Source of the DNA: an uncultured Lachnospiraceae bacterium
GTDB taxonomy: Bacteria; Bacillota; Clostridia; Lachnospirales; Lachnospiraceae
Assembly: GCA_910579275.1 (NCBI GenBank)
Contig: CAJTTO010000017.1
Coordinates: 10,882-74,881, forward strand
Length of the DNA: 64,000 nucleotides
Direction of reading: 5' to 3'
Of this stretch, positions 25,099 to 34,216 are shown piece by piece. A program made the position numbers and the translations under genes. Every line of letters begins with the position of its first letter. Positions within the stretch are counted from its first letter, which is position 1. Below the pieces are notes generated by a model. It saw only the letters and a list, made by a program, of their open reading frames with translations, was not told where the DNA came from and ran no database searches.

Positions 25099-26820
25099 TT
25101 ACCCAATCAGGCACGTTTTCCCCTGAAAAGCAAAGCCATACTTGCGTATCTGTTCCGGCGCAAAGCCGTCTGCAATGAGTTCTGCCTCGTACTGTTTTTC
25201 TTCAATCTGGGCGTGGGCGTTTGCGAGCGTGTCCGCAAGGCTTTCTTCGTCCTCGTCAGAATCCAGTACCTTGAATTCAAAGATATACGCTTTCTTGGTT
25301 TTGTCAACGGGCGCTATCATCACGTCATAGCGCCCATAGCCGCTTTCCCTGTTGGAGCGGACTTTATACGCCCCTGCGAGACTGACCACCATTCCGAGAA
25401 CAAATCCGTGGTAGAAACGTTCTGGCTCTGCCTGTTCAGACGGCTTGTTTCCGCTGTCGAAGGAACTGAATGTATTAAGTGCAACCTTATTCATGAAAGT
25501 GTTCATCTTCCTGACATTATCATTCAAAAGGGCACTGATAAACTCATTATAGTACATTTCCGTACTTCCCTCAAACCACCCTTTTACCATGTCCTCAAAC
25601 AGCATCCTGACTTCCATGTTGGTGAGCGCCAGTGTATAGACGGGCCTCTTTTGCTCCCCGACGTATCTGAGGTTCTGCACTTTCAGGTAGCCTGCCGCAA
25701 GCAGCATGCTCCATACCGCACTGGCGCTGCCGTCGAGCTGGCTGAATATAATCTGTTCGTCGAGCATGGTTTCAAAGCTGTTCCCTTTCAGAAGTTCTTC
25801 CATTGTCTGCTTGATGCTGGGCGCCCCCTTTTGTATGAGGGAATTTGTAAGCCCGTTCCCGCTTGTATTTGACCAGTACGGGTTATATTTTCCTTTCTTT
25901 CCGATAAAGGATGCGATTGACCATGGATTGTAGATATCCGTATGCTCCCCGAAGGTAAATCCGTCATACCACTTCTTCACGCCCTGTTTTTCACTGCCAA
26001 GTCCCGCGTCGTCAAGCGCCTGAAATACTTCCTCCTCCGTAAAACCAAACGCTGTTGCGTACTCGTCGGAGGTGGTCGTGATGACATCCAGATTATTCAG
26101 GTCTGAAAAGATGGACTCCTTGGATATCCTTGTGATTCCTGTTATCAGGCCGCGGTGAATGTAGGGATTTGTCTTAAAGGTGCTGTTGAACAGTCCCCGT
26201 AAAAAGGAAACCGCTTCGTCCCAGTAACCTGACAGCCATGCTTCCTGCATGGGCGTATCATACTCATCAAGGAGGATAATGACGTCCTTTCCGTAATAAC
26301 GCTGCATGAAATTTGCCATTGAGTGAATCGTATCGGCTGCTATTGCACCTCTTATTCCGGGTTGTATACTTCTATAATAGGCTTTTTCATTCTCGCTTAG
26401 CAGCTCTCCTTCCAGCAAAAAGCTATTCTGGTCATACAAATCGGCAATTATCTTGGTTATCTTATATTCCATATCTATACAGTTTTTTGCCTTTATATTG
26501 GCGAAGCTTAAGAAAATCACCGGGAATGTCCCCTGCAGCTCTCGGTATTTATGCGCCCCCGTTGTTCCTTCCTCTTCCCAGATGGAAAGCCCCTCGAACA
26601 GGTCGCCCCTGCCTGCGTATTTCGTCGAGAAAAAACATTCCAGCATACTCATATTGAGGGTTTTCCCAAATCTGCGCGGGCGGGTGATGAGCGTCACGGT
26701 GGAGCCGAACTCCCACCACTCTCTGATGAATCCGGTCTTGTCAATATAGAATTTATCCCCCTCTATCATCCTGTCAAATCTTTGTTCGCCTAAGTTTACT
26801 ACTTTTCCGCCCACGTACAC
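25099..26820 (-). CDS. AAA-ATPase-like / PD-(D/E)XK nuclease-like protein, copy B of a tandem pair
   Basis: This has the same length (573 residues) and domain order as copy A: P-loop TRPRRFGKT near residue 50, ILLDEYDTP near 180, nuclease-like YDVMIAP and AYIFEFKVLD near the end. It is the upstream member of the tandem pair. Start regions, upstream bases and the central 250 codons are nearly identical between copies, with single-base differences only. The two divergent blocks (helical region after the P-loop and the nuclease domain) look like old divergence, with the rest kept uniform by gene conversion. Function unknown. Confidence 0.85.
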   Translation of the reverse strand: MYVGGKVVNLGEQRFDRMIEGDKFYIDKTGFIREWWEFGSTVTLITRPRRFGKTLNMSMLECFFSTKYAGRGDLFEGLSIWEEEGTTGAHKYRELQGTFPVIFLSFANIKAKNCIDMEYKITKIIADLYDQNSFLLEGELLSENEKAYYRSIQPGIRGAIAADTIHSMANFMQRYYGKDVIILLDEYDTPMQEAWLSGYWDEAVSFLRGLFNSTFKTNPYIHRGLITGITRISKESIFSDLNNLDVITTTSDEYATAFGFTEEEVFQALDDAGLGSEKQGVKKWYDGFTFGEHTDIYNPWSIASFIGKKGKYNPYWSNTSGNGLTNSLIQKGAPSIKQTMEELLKGNSFETMLDEQIIFSQLDGSASAVWSMLLAAGYLKVQNLRYVGEQKRPVYTLALTNMEVRMLFEDMVKGWFEGSTEMYYNEFISALLNDNVRKMNTFMNKVALNTFSSFDSGNKPSEQAEPERFYHGFVLGMVVSLAGAYKVRSNRESGYGRYDVMIAPVDKTKKAYIFEFKVLDSDEDEESLADTLANAHAQIEEKQYEAELIADGFAPEQIRKYGFAFQGKTCLIG

Positions 26821-26878
26821 ACTTCCTTTCCCTTATGATAAACGTTTCCCAACTCCGGCGGATAGAACTCTCCACCCA

Positions 26879-28684
26879 TTATTTCTGAAACCAGATCTCA
26901 TCCGGCTTTCGGTTCTTATACAGCGTGTATCCTTCCAGTGGAAATTCAGCCACTTTCTCTACTGTCTCCTGCCAAAATCCGATTCCATAATCGGTTTTGA
27001 CAACCAAATAGTCAACTTGTGACAAATCATCATAGTACTTATACGGAAAATTGCAACGGATGGCCGCTGTTTTCAAATCCAGAACAGCATCCTTTAGAAA
27101 ACCGTCCGCGGCTATTGTATCAATCTCGGCAACATAAAAGTCCCTGTCAACATATGTGTCAAACAGTCTGCTGTCCTCCGACTCCCACCCATCGTCTGTA
27201 ATGAAAAGTATATTGCCCTCAAGGGTTTGGAGGAACGCGTTTGCCTGCGCCGTCTGTGTCCTCAGCTTCTCATCTACAGCATATCTGTAAACGGATGCAA
27301 AATACCCTGCCGCACTACTGATAAAATTAACCATGATAAACAGTACGGCAAACCACTTCAGGAATGTATCCTTGTTTTTCCAAAGCATCCAGCAGCCTGC
27401 AGCAAGCACCATTGCCATCAGCAGTCGGACAAACAGCAGCACCTTGTCTGATTTGCAGATAAATCTGGCAAAGAATTCATAATAAACCAGCATGTTGTTG
27501 TCTACGAGACTGCTTCCGCCGCCCGCTCCTAAAATGACAAAAACCATGGTGAATAATACGATTGCCGCCAATAATACCTTTTTACGCGTTCTGCTGAATG
27601 CGGTCTGTTTTAAACGTTGAATCATCAAAATGTAAAAGGGAATCGCAAGTGGCTCCAGATAACGCAAATGCTGTCTCGGGGATCTCTTGCCAAGCTCCTC
27701 CGGCAGGGTAATCGTATATGCGATTGTAGCACATCCAATCACAAACGCAACGAAAAGGAACAGAAAAAGCCACGATTCTTTTTTGTTTTTGTCAAATAAC
27801 GCCAGTGGAAGCAGAACGGGAAATACGCCTAACGCAAGAACCGCAAATGCCGTGTCATACGCAAGTGCATAACATAAATATCTGATTTTTTCCGGATGCC
27901 GGATAAGCTCCACCCCTTTGATATTGGAAAGATTGAAATCCGTATATGAATTACCCATTCCGTAAAAAAGAGTCATTTTCATCGCCACAAAGCAGAGTAC
28001 AAACGTTCCGGTCAGACATATCAAACATATTGCTTCCTTTTTCCACGCAGCCCGCCCCATAAAAATACGCGCAGCACTTACTATGATATATGATAAAATG
28101 AAATAAATCGCAATTTCCTTACAAAGATACGCAAAATAGCATAAAATCCCCAGCAAAACGTTCAAACGGATCTTTTGATCTGGTCGCTCTGCCTCAAAGG
28201 CACACCACGCACAGTAAACAACCCAAAGCGAGAGCGGCAAATAAATTACTTCGCTCATGAAATACATATTGACGAGCAAGGTCGGAAGTGTCGCCCAGAA
28301 AATCAGCATACATGACATTGACTTAATGTCCAATGACGCTTTTTTGCAAAGCAAATATACCGGAATGATCGAACTTGATACGATGACACTGTTCAGATAT
28401 CCGATTAGGCGAATCTGCCCAACAGAGGAATCCAGCAAAAATGCGGGCATTATGCATAGACTATACAAAATTTTCTGAAAGTCACTTTCCATGTTGTGAA
28501 TTTGAATGCCATGCCCATTGATAAGGCTTTTCGCAATGCTTACATATCTTAGTTCATCAGGATAAATCCGCAATGCTTTCGGGAAATCCCCCAGTGCGCC
28601 TCTAAGTGCCGTGCTTCCTATAAACAGCAATAGCACTATGAAAATCCACCTTTTATCATTTCTTGTGTTTGTATCCATTAGCAT
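26879..28684 (-). CDS. GT39-like membrane glycosyltransferase (GT-C fold)
   Basis: The predicted protein has 601 residues with about twelve membrane segments and a soluble C-terminal domain of about 120 residues. The first loop holds RIYPDELRYVSIAKSL, the acidic DE motif expected for GT-C transferases of the PMT/ArnT group. It probably adds a polyprenyl-phosphate-linked sugar to the polymer outside the membrane. The ATG at 28684 has GGGAG seven bases upstream; an upstream in-frame start would add 11 residues without a ribosome site. Confidence 0.75.
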   Translation of the reverse strand: MLMDTNTRNDKRWIFIVLLLFIGSTALRGALGDFPKALRIYPDELRYVSIAKSLINGHGIQIHNMESDFQKILYSLCIMPAFLLDSSVGQIRLIGYLNSVIVSSSIIPVYLLCKKASLDIKSMSCMLIFWATLPTLLVNMYFMSEVIYLPLSLWVVYCAWCAFEAERPDQKIRLNVLLGILCYFAYLCKEIAIYFILSYIIVSAARIFMGRAAWKKEAICLICLTGTFVLCFVAMKMTLFYGMGNSYTDFNLSNIKGVELIRHPEKIRYLCYALAYDTAFAVLALGVFPVLLPLALFDKNKKESWLFLFLFVAFVIGCATIAYTITLPEELGKRSPRQHLRYLEPLAIPFYILMIQRLKQTAFSRTRKKVLLAAIVLFTMVFVILGAGGGSSLVDNNMLVYYEFFARFICKSDKVLLFVRLLMAMVLAAGCWMLWKNKDTFLKWFAVLFIMVNFISSAAGYFASVYRYAVDEKLRTQTAQANAFLQTLEGNILFITDDGWESEDSRLFDTYVDRDFYVAEIDTIAADGFLKDAVLDLKTAAIRCNFPYKYYDDLSQVDYLVVKTDYGIGFWQETVEKVAEFPLEGYTLYKNRKPDEIWFQK

Positions 28685-28745
28685 GATATATCTCCCTTTA
28701 TGCAAGCGCTGCTTCACACCATGCTCCCCCCTCCCGTCAAGCCAG

Positions 28746-29870
28746 TCACATCCGAATCCCTTTAAGTTTCCGCTCTAGTTTCGTCAGCGTCTGCGAGCGG
28801 AGTGTGAGGAGAAGAACGGAATCTAGTATCACTTCTGCATAGTAGCTCATCATGGTATGCTTTCCTGCCAGCAGCCGCAATATAATGCGGGGTTTTATTT
28901 TCCCTTTTTTCACCATTCGGGCGGCTGTGATGCAGTTCTCGAAGCTGCGGCTGTAAATGTTTTTCTCATAATACTGCCTGATAGCCTTGCGCGTTTTTTT
29001 CTTCTCGGGGCTTGCAAGATTGTGTATTGCCTCCAGGTACTGCCTGCAGTATACCGCATGCCTGAACAGCTCAAGTGTCTGCGCGTCGCGCACTCTGTCC
29101 GCGATGCTTTGGTACATGTCCTCGTAACAATTCTGCTGTTTTTCGGCAAGGTGCGCAATATATTTGTGGGCGTATGTCTCCGAGCCGAGATGAACCCTCC
29201 AATAATATCCGATGTGGGCGATTGTGCTGACGCGCCCTGCGGCTGCAAGCGCCTGCGTCTTGACGAGCAGGTCATCCTCAAAATTTACATATGCCCTGAA
29301 TTTCAGGTTGCACTTTTTCCAGAAATCCATGCGGAACATACAGGACCAGATATGGGGATAACGGTTTTTTGCGCCCATTTTTACCGGCGGCTCAAAGCCG
29401 TTAAACAAAAGCGGATATAGAAGCTGCTCCAGAATCGCGTCCCCTTCGTAGCATGCGTCATCCGACAGCTCAAAGGCAGAGCGTTTGCCGTCAATGCTCC
29501 GCCCGACGCTGCACATGCAGATGTCACTCTGGTCAAGCATCATCCGCTCTGCTTGTTTTGCATAACATTTTTCGTCCACAATGTCATCCTGGTCGCAGAA
29601 ACACAGGTATACGCCTTTTGCCCTTGATACCCCATAGTTCCTTGCCGAAACAGTGCCCGCATTCTCCTTGTCATATATCGTTATTCTGTTGTCCGCCCTG
29701 CGAAGACGCTCACAAATCATACGGCCGTTGTCTGTGGAGCCGTCATTGATAATCAGCACTTCAAGATTCCTGTATTCGGAATGCAGTATGCTTTTTATTG
29801 TCGCCTCTATGTGCTTTTCCCCATTGTACAGCGGTATTATGACGCTTACCTTTCCGTCCTGTTTTTCCAT
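28746..29870 (-). CDS. Family-2 glycosyltransferase
   Basis: This 374-residue protein has a GT-A domain (VSVIIPLYNGEKHI, INDGSTDNG, GTVSARNYG, FCDQDD) followed by a 130-residue helical and basic tail. DQDD replaces the more usual DADD. It probably elongates the lipid-linked oligosaccharide in the cytoplasm. It lies 94 bp downstream of the next GT2 gene, the widest gap in this part of the operon, with nothing recognisable in the gap. Confidence 0.83.
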   Translation of the reverse strand: MEKQDGKVSVIIPLYNGEKHIEATIKSILHSEYRNLEVLIINDGSTDNGRMICERLRRADNRITIYDKENAGTVSARNYGVSRAKGVYLCFCDQDDIVDEKCYAKQAERMMLDQSDICMCSVGRSIDGKRSAFELSDDACYEGDAILEQLLYPLLFNGFEPPVKMGAKNRYPHIWSCMFRMDFWKKCNLKFRAYVNFEDDLLVKTQALAAAGRVSTIAHIGYYWRVHLGSETYAHKYIAHLAEKQQNCYEDMYQSIADRVRDAQTLELFRHAVYCRQYLEAIHNLASPEKKKTRKAIRQYYEKNIYSRSFENCITAARMVKKGKIKPRIILRLLAGKHTMMSYYAEVILDSVLLLTLRSQTLTKLERKLKGIRM

Positions 29871-29964
29871 TGTTCCGATTCCCTTACTATTTACTACAGT
29901 TCCTCATTCCCGCACAGTCACGCCATTACCGTTCCGAGCGGCTGCGTTCTCTCTGTTTCATTCC

Positions 29965-30933
29965 TTACGGACGGCTGATAAAACGGCTCAGCTTTTGCAC
30001 TGCCGGAATAGAAAGACAGGCGCCGGCTGCCGCAAGGCGGTTTTTTCGCCGTGCCTGTGTATCAGTCAGCACCACTTTCCTATATTTCTTAATCTCGTGA
30101 ACAATTTTGCCGTATGCGTCCGCGTGGTTCTTTTTGTCAAATCCCGTGCTTAACAGCAGGTCAAAGCATGCACTGAAATGTCTGGAAATGGCAGCCTTTG
30201 TCAAATCCGGATGCTTTTCTTCCATATATAAGATGCACTCACCCGTAAAAGATATATAATCCATCCGCCGTCTGTCAAACGTCCCGTTGACGATACTGTC
30301 CCTGCGCTGGAAATAGAAATACTTCTTTGCATCCCCGCAGACAATTTTATCCGCTTTGTCAAACAGCCTGTACATGACTGCGACATCCTCATGCAGCTTT
30401 CCTTTTGGAAAACAGATGTCAGAAAACAATGCCGCATGAAATAATCTGCCCCATGCAGCGGATATCATTCCTCTCTGGTACAGCAGATGAAGCAGTCCTT
30501 CTCCGGCATCGTATACGCGAACTGAAGAATCCGCACTGCTGATACTGTTTTCCTCCATTTCATACACTTTTTGATAACCGCAGACGGATATCTGTGCATG
30601 GTTTTCGAGCATAAGGCTGCAGAGATACGCGATATAGTCCTGCGCTATCCAGTCGTCGCCATCTACAAAAGTATAGTACTCTCCGGAGGCCGCCTGCATT
30701 CCTGCATTTCTGGCGTCCGACAGCCCTCCGTTGCCCTTGTGAACGGTTTTGACCCGCGCATCTTCCCGCGCGTACCTGTCACAGAGTTCTCCCGAATTGT
30801 CCGTTGCGCCATCATCCACCAATACCACTTCGAGATTCCCGTAAGTCTGCGCCAGCACACTGTCCACACAGCGCGCCAAGTATTTCTCGACATTATACAC
30901 GGGGATGATTATGCTAACCAATGGCTCATTCAT
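29965..30933 (-). CDS. Family-2 glycosyltransferase (EpsJ/WfgS-like)
   Basis: This 322-residue enzyme has PLVSIIIPVYNVEKYL, LVDDGATDNSG, GLSDARNAG and FVDGDDW, the complete GT-A motif set of family 2. It is about the usual length for a single-domain transferase. Its start overlaps the end of the GT4 gene upstream (30926); a GTG one codon earlier is an alternative start that fits GGAGGAG slightly better. It is the second gene of the leftward operon. Confidence 0.87.
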   Translation of the reverse strand: MNEPLVSIIIPVYNVEKYLARCVDSVLAQTYGNLEVVLVDDGATDNSGELCDRYAREDARVKTVHKGNGGLSDARNAGMQAASGEYYTFVDGDDWIAQDYIAYLCSLMLENHAQISVCGYQKVYEMEENSISSADSSVRVYDAGEGLLHLLYQRGMISAAWGRLFHAALFSDICFPKGKLHEDVAVMYRLFDKADKIVCGDAKKYFYFQRRDSIVNGTFDRRRMDYISFTGECILYMEEKHPDLTKAAISRHFSACFDLLLSTGFDKKNHADAYGKIVHEIKKYRKVVLTDTQARRKNRLAAAGACLSIPAVQKLSRFISRP

Positions 30934-32071
30934 CACGCAGCAGCTCCTCCACCTTCTCTGTCAGCCTGTCCCACGAGAACCGGTCTGCTTCTTTTTTTAC
31001 TTTTTCCACGAAAGCTTCCTCCATGTCCTCCTGATAAAACCTGACAACCGCATCCGCAAGCTGCCGGGGATTTCGCGGCTCCACAATATAGCCTGTGCCG
31101 TTATCCGTCACAACATCGGGCAGTCCGCCCACATTGGTCACGATAACCGGCTTTTGGAAGCCGTATGCAATCTGGACAATGCCGCTCTGCGTCGCCGACT
31201 CATAAGGAAGCACCACCATGTCGCATGCGGAAAAATAGACTTCCACCTCGTTATCCGGTGTGTATCCGTCTATCACTTCGATGCAGTCCTGCACATGATT
31301 TTGCTCGATGAGGTGCAAATAATCCTCCTTGTCGCTGCCAAAGGCGCCCACCACCAAAAGGGTGACGCCGCCCAGCCGCTCCCTGATATCAGGCATTGCC
31401 TGTATCAAATGTTTTAACCCCTTATATTCCCGCACAAAGCCAAAAAACAGCAGCAGCTTCCCGCTCCTGTCTTTTTTGCCGGAAAGCCGTTCCAGCTCTG
31501 CTCTTGCCTGTGCTTTTGTCATGTTTCGGATTTGAAACGCATTGTATGTCGGATGGGGATTCTGCCTGTAGCGCGCGTCCGGCTTGATTGTCCGCAAATC
31601 CGCGCCGTCGCTCTGCGAATGTACCAGAAAATAATCTGCTTTTTTTAAAACCATCTTTGTCAAAAGCCTGTCCATCGGAAAACGTTCGTGCGGAAAAACA
31701 TTGTGGCACACAAACAGTTTCTTTATCTTTCTTCCAAGCGCCGTCTCCAGTATGTGGTAGCAGGGCGCAAAATACGGATGCCACCACTGCATGATGACCA
31801 GATCCGGATGCATTTTTTTGATTTTGCGCGCAGTGCTGATAATATTGAGCGGATTTGCTGTATGGATAAGAAACTGCGCCTCCTTTATCCGGAACATATC
31901 GTTTCTGTAATCCTTCTGCTCCTTTCGAAACAGAAATCCGGGATACTGCATTTTATAGGAAATCAGTTCCACATCATATTTTTTGGACAGCGCCCGATAC
32001 ATCAGGCTCGTATAATGCGCGATGCCGCCTTTATATGGATATACGGGACCAATCAGTACAATCTTTTTCAT
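30926..32071 (-). CDS. Family-4 glycosyltransferase
   Basis: This 381-residue GT-B enzyme starts KKIVLIGPVYPYKGGIAHYT, the N-terminal glycine-rich loop of family 4. The C-terminal half has FFGFVREYKGLKHLIQAM, VDGYTPDNEVEVYFSACDMVVLPYESATQSGIVQIA and the conserved E-x7-E donor-binding region. It probably adds the first or an early sugar. The start at 32071 is chosen for GGGTGG upstream; an in-frame extension of 23 codons has no ribosome site. It is the first gene of the long leftward operon that ends at 10764. Confidence 0.88.
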   Translation of the reverse strand: MKKIVLIGPVYPYKGGIAHYTSLMYRALSKKYDVELISYKMQYPGFLFRKEQKDYRNDMFRIKEAQFLIHTANPLNIISTARKIKKMHPDLVIMQWWHPYFAPCYHILETALGRKIKKLFVCHNVFPHERFPMDRLLTKMVLKKADYFLVHSQSDGADLRTIKPDARYRQNPHPTYNAFQIRNMTKAQARAELERLSGKKDRSGKLLLFFGFVREYKGLKHLIQAMPDIRERLGGVTLLVVGAFGSDKEDYLHLIEQNHVQDCIEVIDGYTPDNEVEVYFSACDMVVLPYESATQSGIVQIAYGFQKPVIVTNVGGLPDVVTDNGTGYIVEPRNPRQLADAVVRFYQEDMEEAFVEKVKKEADRFSWDRLTEKVEELLRDE

Positions 32072-32227
32072 ATGACAACCACCCTGATTTACGCTTTCTT
32101 CAATCGTCTTTATCATAGCATTTATTTTTGTGCCATGCAAATGTTTTCTGCTGCCTTTACGCAGACAAAAAAGCCTGTGGAATTGTCCGCGTGTCTGTGG
32201 TAGAATAAGAACATTAAAAATCCAACG

Positions 32228-32965
32228 ATGACCAAAAAAGCGGAGGTGATTCCCATACTGATACTTGGCCTTACCAAAACCACACTCTTAGATTATCCGG
32301 GGCATGTTGCCGCCGCCCTCTTTACAGGCGGCTGTAATTTTCGCTGCCCATTCTGCCATAACAGGGATATTGTGCTAAAGACAGGGCAGGCTGTACCGTT
32401 TACGGACGAAGAAATTTTTTCTTTTCTTGCCAAAAGGCGCAGCGTGCTAGAGGGAGTATGCATCACTGGCGGCGAACCGACACTGCACGACGATCTGCCG
32501 GACTTTATTGGGCGCATCAAAAAAATGGGTTATCTCGTAAAGCTTGACACGAACGGGACAAACCCGGATATGCTGGCTTCCCTGATAAATACAGGACTGA
32601 TTGACTACTGCGCGATGGATCTCAAAAACGCACCGCAAAAATATGCCGTCACTTCCGGTTTTTCCGGTGCGGCGGAATCTTTCCGGCTATCGGCGGTCAA
32701 CAAATCCGTCCACACACTCCTCAGCCAGCAAAAAATTCCTTATGAATTCCGCACGACAGTTGTAAAAGAGCTGCACTGCGCGGAGGACATGCTTTCAATT
32801 TCCAGATGGATAGCCGGCGCAAATGCGTATTTCCTGCAGTCGTATGTGGACAGCGCAGGCGTTCTCTGCTCCGGATACCATGCGCATACCGCGGAAACAC
32901 TGCGCGCCTTTGCAGACCTTTGCAGACCTTTGATTCCCTCCGTTGCGCTTAGGAACTGCTCATAA
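32228..32965 (+). CDS. Radical SAM enzyme, anaerobic ribonucleotide reductase activator-like (NrdG2 type)
   Basis: Up to 245 residues. The radical SAM cluster motif CNFRCPFC (Cys36, 40, 43; CX3CX2C) follows TTLLDYPGHVAAALFTGG, the hallmark of the NrdG2-type activating enzymes; ITGGEPTL is the SAM-binding GGE. It would install a glycyl radical on an anaerobic ribonucleotide reductase or related enzyme, but no reductase gene is nearby. The start is doubtful. The ATG at 32228 has no ribosome site, while an excellent GGAGGTGATT lies inside the open frame at 32244 and points to a non-ATG start (CTG or ATA near 32258-32262) just before the ILGLTKTT segment where homologues begin. Confidence 0.85.
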   Translation: MTKKAEVIPILILGLTKTTLLDYPGHVAAALFTGGCNFRCPFCHNRDIVLKTGQAVPFTDEEIFSFLAKRRSVLEGVCITGGEPTLHDDLPDFIGRIKKMGYLVKLDTNGTNPDMLASLINTGLIDYCAMDLKNAPQKYAVTSGFSGAAESFRLSAVNKSVHTLLSQQKIPYEFRTTVVKELHCAEDMLSISRWIAGANAYFLQSYVDSAGVLCSGYHAHTAETLRAFADLCRPLIPSVALRNCS

Positions 32966-33026
32966 GTTACGCATGGCAATGATTCGCGCGAATGCCTGTC
33001 TGCGGCATCGGAAAAGGAGCCGGTTC

Positions 33027-33890
33027 CTATATTTCTACGCGTTTCATGTAGTACCCGAAACAGCCCTTGTACACTTTGTTGTCCGCGTCCTGCTGCATCC
33101 GCGCCTCGCCGTTCTCAAATCCCTCGAATCCAAACATTTGCGCAATGCGCTGCTCCCGCTCATAATAAACGCCGGGCACGCCGAGATAATATTTCATCTC
33201 GCTCTTTGCCGCTCCCCGCTCGATATATCGGAACAGCAGCAACTGGCGGTAATTGTAGTAGGCATGCAGCACAAAGGAGTTTGTCGCCAGCTCGTGGTAC
33301 TGCCGGGTCAGTATCACCGCGTCTTTCGGTCTGATTACGATGCTCTGCGCCTCCGGACAAATGTGTACTTGCGGATAAATCTTCATAAGCTGCTGCCATT
33401 TATCCTCGTGTATCTCCTCATAGATATCCCCGCACGCCACATTGTCCTGAAGGTGGCTGCCGACTGCCGCATCCTTTCTGTCGTAATCCGCTGCCATGCC
33501 TGTCTCGCAGGACGCTGCTTTCCCGACACCGTGCGCATGCTGCGGCAAGTCTGCCGTCGTTTCCACACTGCGCACCTGCGGCGCGTCGTTCCTCAAAACA
33601 CAGACGCCCTTGCGGCTTCCGTAAAGCGGTATTTCTATTTTCATACAGTGGACAAAATCCACTTTGTCATTCCACTTTAGCTTCTCCATGCTATACCCGT
33701 TTCTGACCGTGATTTCCCCCATCAGTATCCGCTCCTCATACTCGTTCACGGCGTATACCCTGCAGCTGTTCCCGCATTGCAGCGGCACTCCCCGCAGCCC
33801 TACGCTGACGCCGTCATTTTCTACCCGCAGAAATCCGATATTGCGCTCTTTCTTTCCATCATTCATATAATCAATATAAAAAAACTGCAT
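33027..33890 (-). CDS. Conserved hypothetical protein, Lachnospiraceae type (possibly DUF6128)
   Basis: This 287-residue soluble protein starts FFYIDYMNDGKKERNIGFLRVENDGVSVGLRG, a beta-rich N-terminal domain. A low-complexity middle follows, then a conserved-looking C-terminal domain (IYPQVHICPEAQSIVIRPKDAVILTRQYHELATNSFVLHAYYNYRQL and a YYLGVPGVYYEREQRIAQMFGFEGFE stretch). I recall this arrangement as a Lachnospiraceae-specific family, possibly DUF6128. There is no signal peptide, membrane segment or catalytic motif. No function can be given. Confidence 0.7.
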   Translation of the reverse strand: MQFFYIDYMNDGKKERNIGFLRVENDGVSVGLRGVPLQCGNSCRVYAVNEYEERILMGEITVRNGYSMEKLKWNDKVDFVHCMKIEIPLYGSRKGVCVLRNDAPQVRSVETTADLPQHAHGVGKAASCETGMAADYDRKDAAVGSHLQDNVACGDIYEEIHEDKWQQLMKIYPQVHICPEAQSIVIRPKDAVILTRQYHELATNSFVLHAYYNYRQLLLFRYIERGAAKSEMKYYLGVPGVYYEREQRIAQMFGFEGFENGEARMQQDADNKVYKGCFGYYMKRVEI

Positions 33891-33981
33891 ACCGCTCCCC
33901 CCTTATAGACATGCACGGTTCCTTACTCTAATGTATGTCCAGCCCAACATGATTATACCAAGACGCACCATTCTGAAAAGT

Positions 33982-34171
33982 TTACATTATTATATACATA
34001 ATCGAATCCGTTTCCGAAAGTTCTTCCGAGAGCGAGGATGCATCCGAGACAGTTTCCGAAAGTGAAATGTCATCGGAAAGCACAACCGCTTTTGAGAGTG
34101 AGACCGATTCCGAAGCCGCTCCGGAAACAGACGCCGCAACAGAGGCGGAGCACGCGGCATCAGATGCCAGA
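33982..34171 (+). pseudogene. Ser/Glu-rich low-complexity coding remnant without a start
   Basis: On the plus strand the frame reads ESVSESSSESEDASETVSESE and continues Ser/Glu-rich to the terminator. A TGA lies just upstream and there is no start codon, so no complete gene can be read. The opposite strand also has an open frame of 68 codons that is Ser-rich by mirror effect. The likeliest reading is the 3' tail of a lost surface or repeat protein. The rest of the 322-bp gap between flanking genes shows nothing else. Confidence 0.35.
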
Positions 34172-34216
34172 ATAAAACAAAAAATCAAGCGTTTACCGCT
34201 TGATTTTTTGTTTTAT
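34172..34216. terminator. Bidirectional rho-independent terminator, 20-bp stem
   Basis: Arms 34172-34191 and 34197-34216 are perfectly complementary around a 5-base loop. The A-rich 5' arm and T-rich 3' arm give U-tracts in both directions. The stop codon of the CdaR-type regulator (34213-34215) lies inside the stem. Confidence 0.92.

Noticed and set aside
25213..25872. 219-codon plus-strand open frame, with a related one at 23644-24069
   Set aside because: Both are antisense to the tandem AAA-ATPase-like genes and repeat only because those genes are duplicated.
33982..34188. 68-codon Ser-rich minus-strand open frame
   Set aside because: It starts inside the terminator stem and overlaps a Ser/Glu-rich plus-strand remnant; the composition is a mirror effect and no ribosome site is present.
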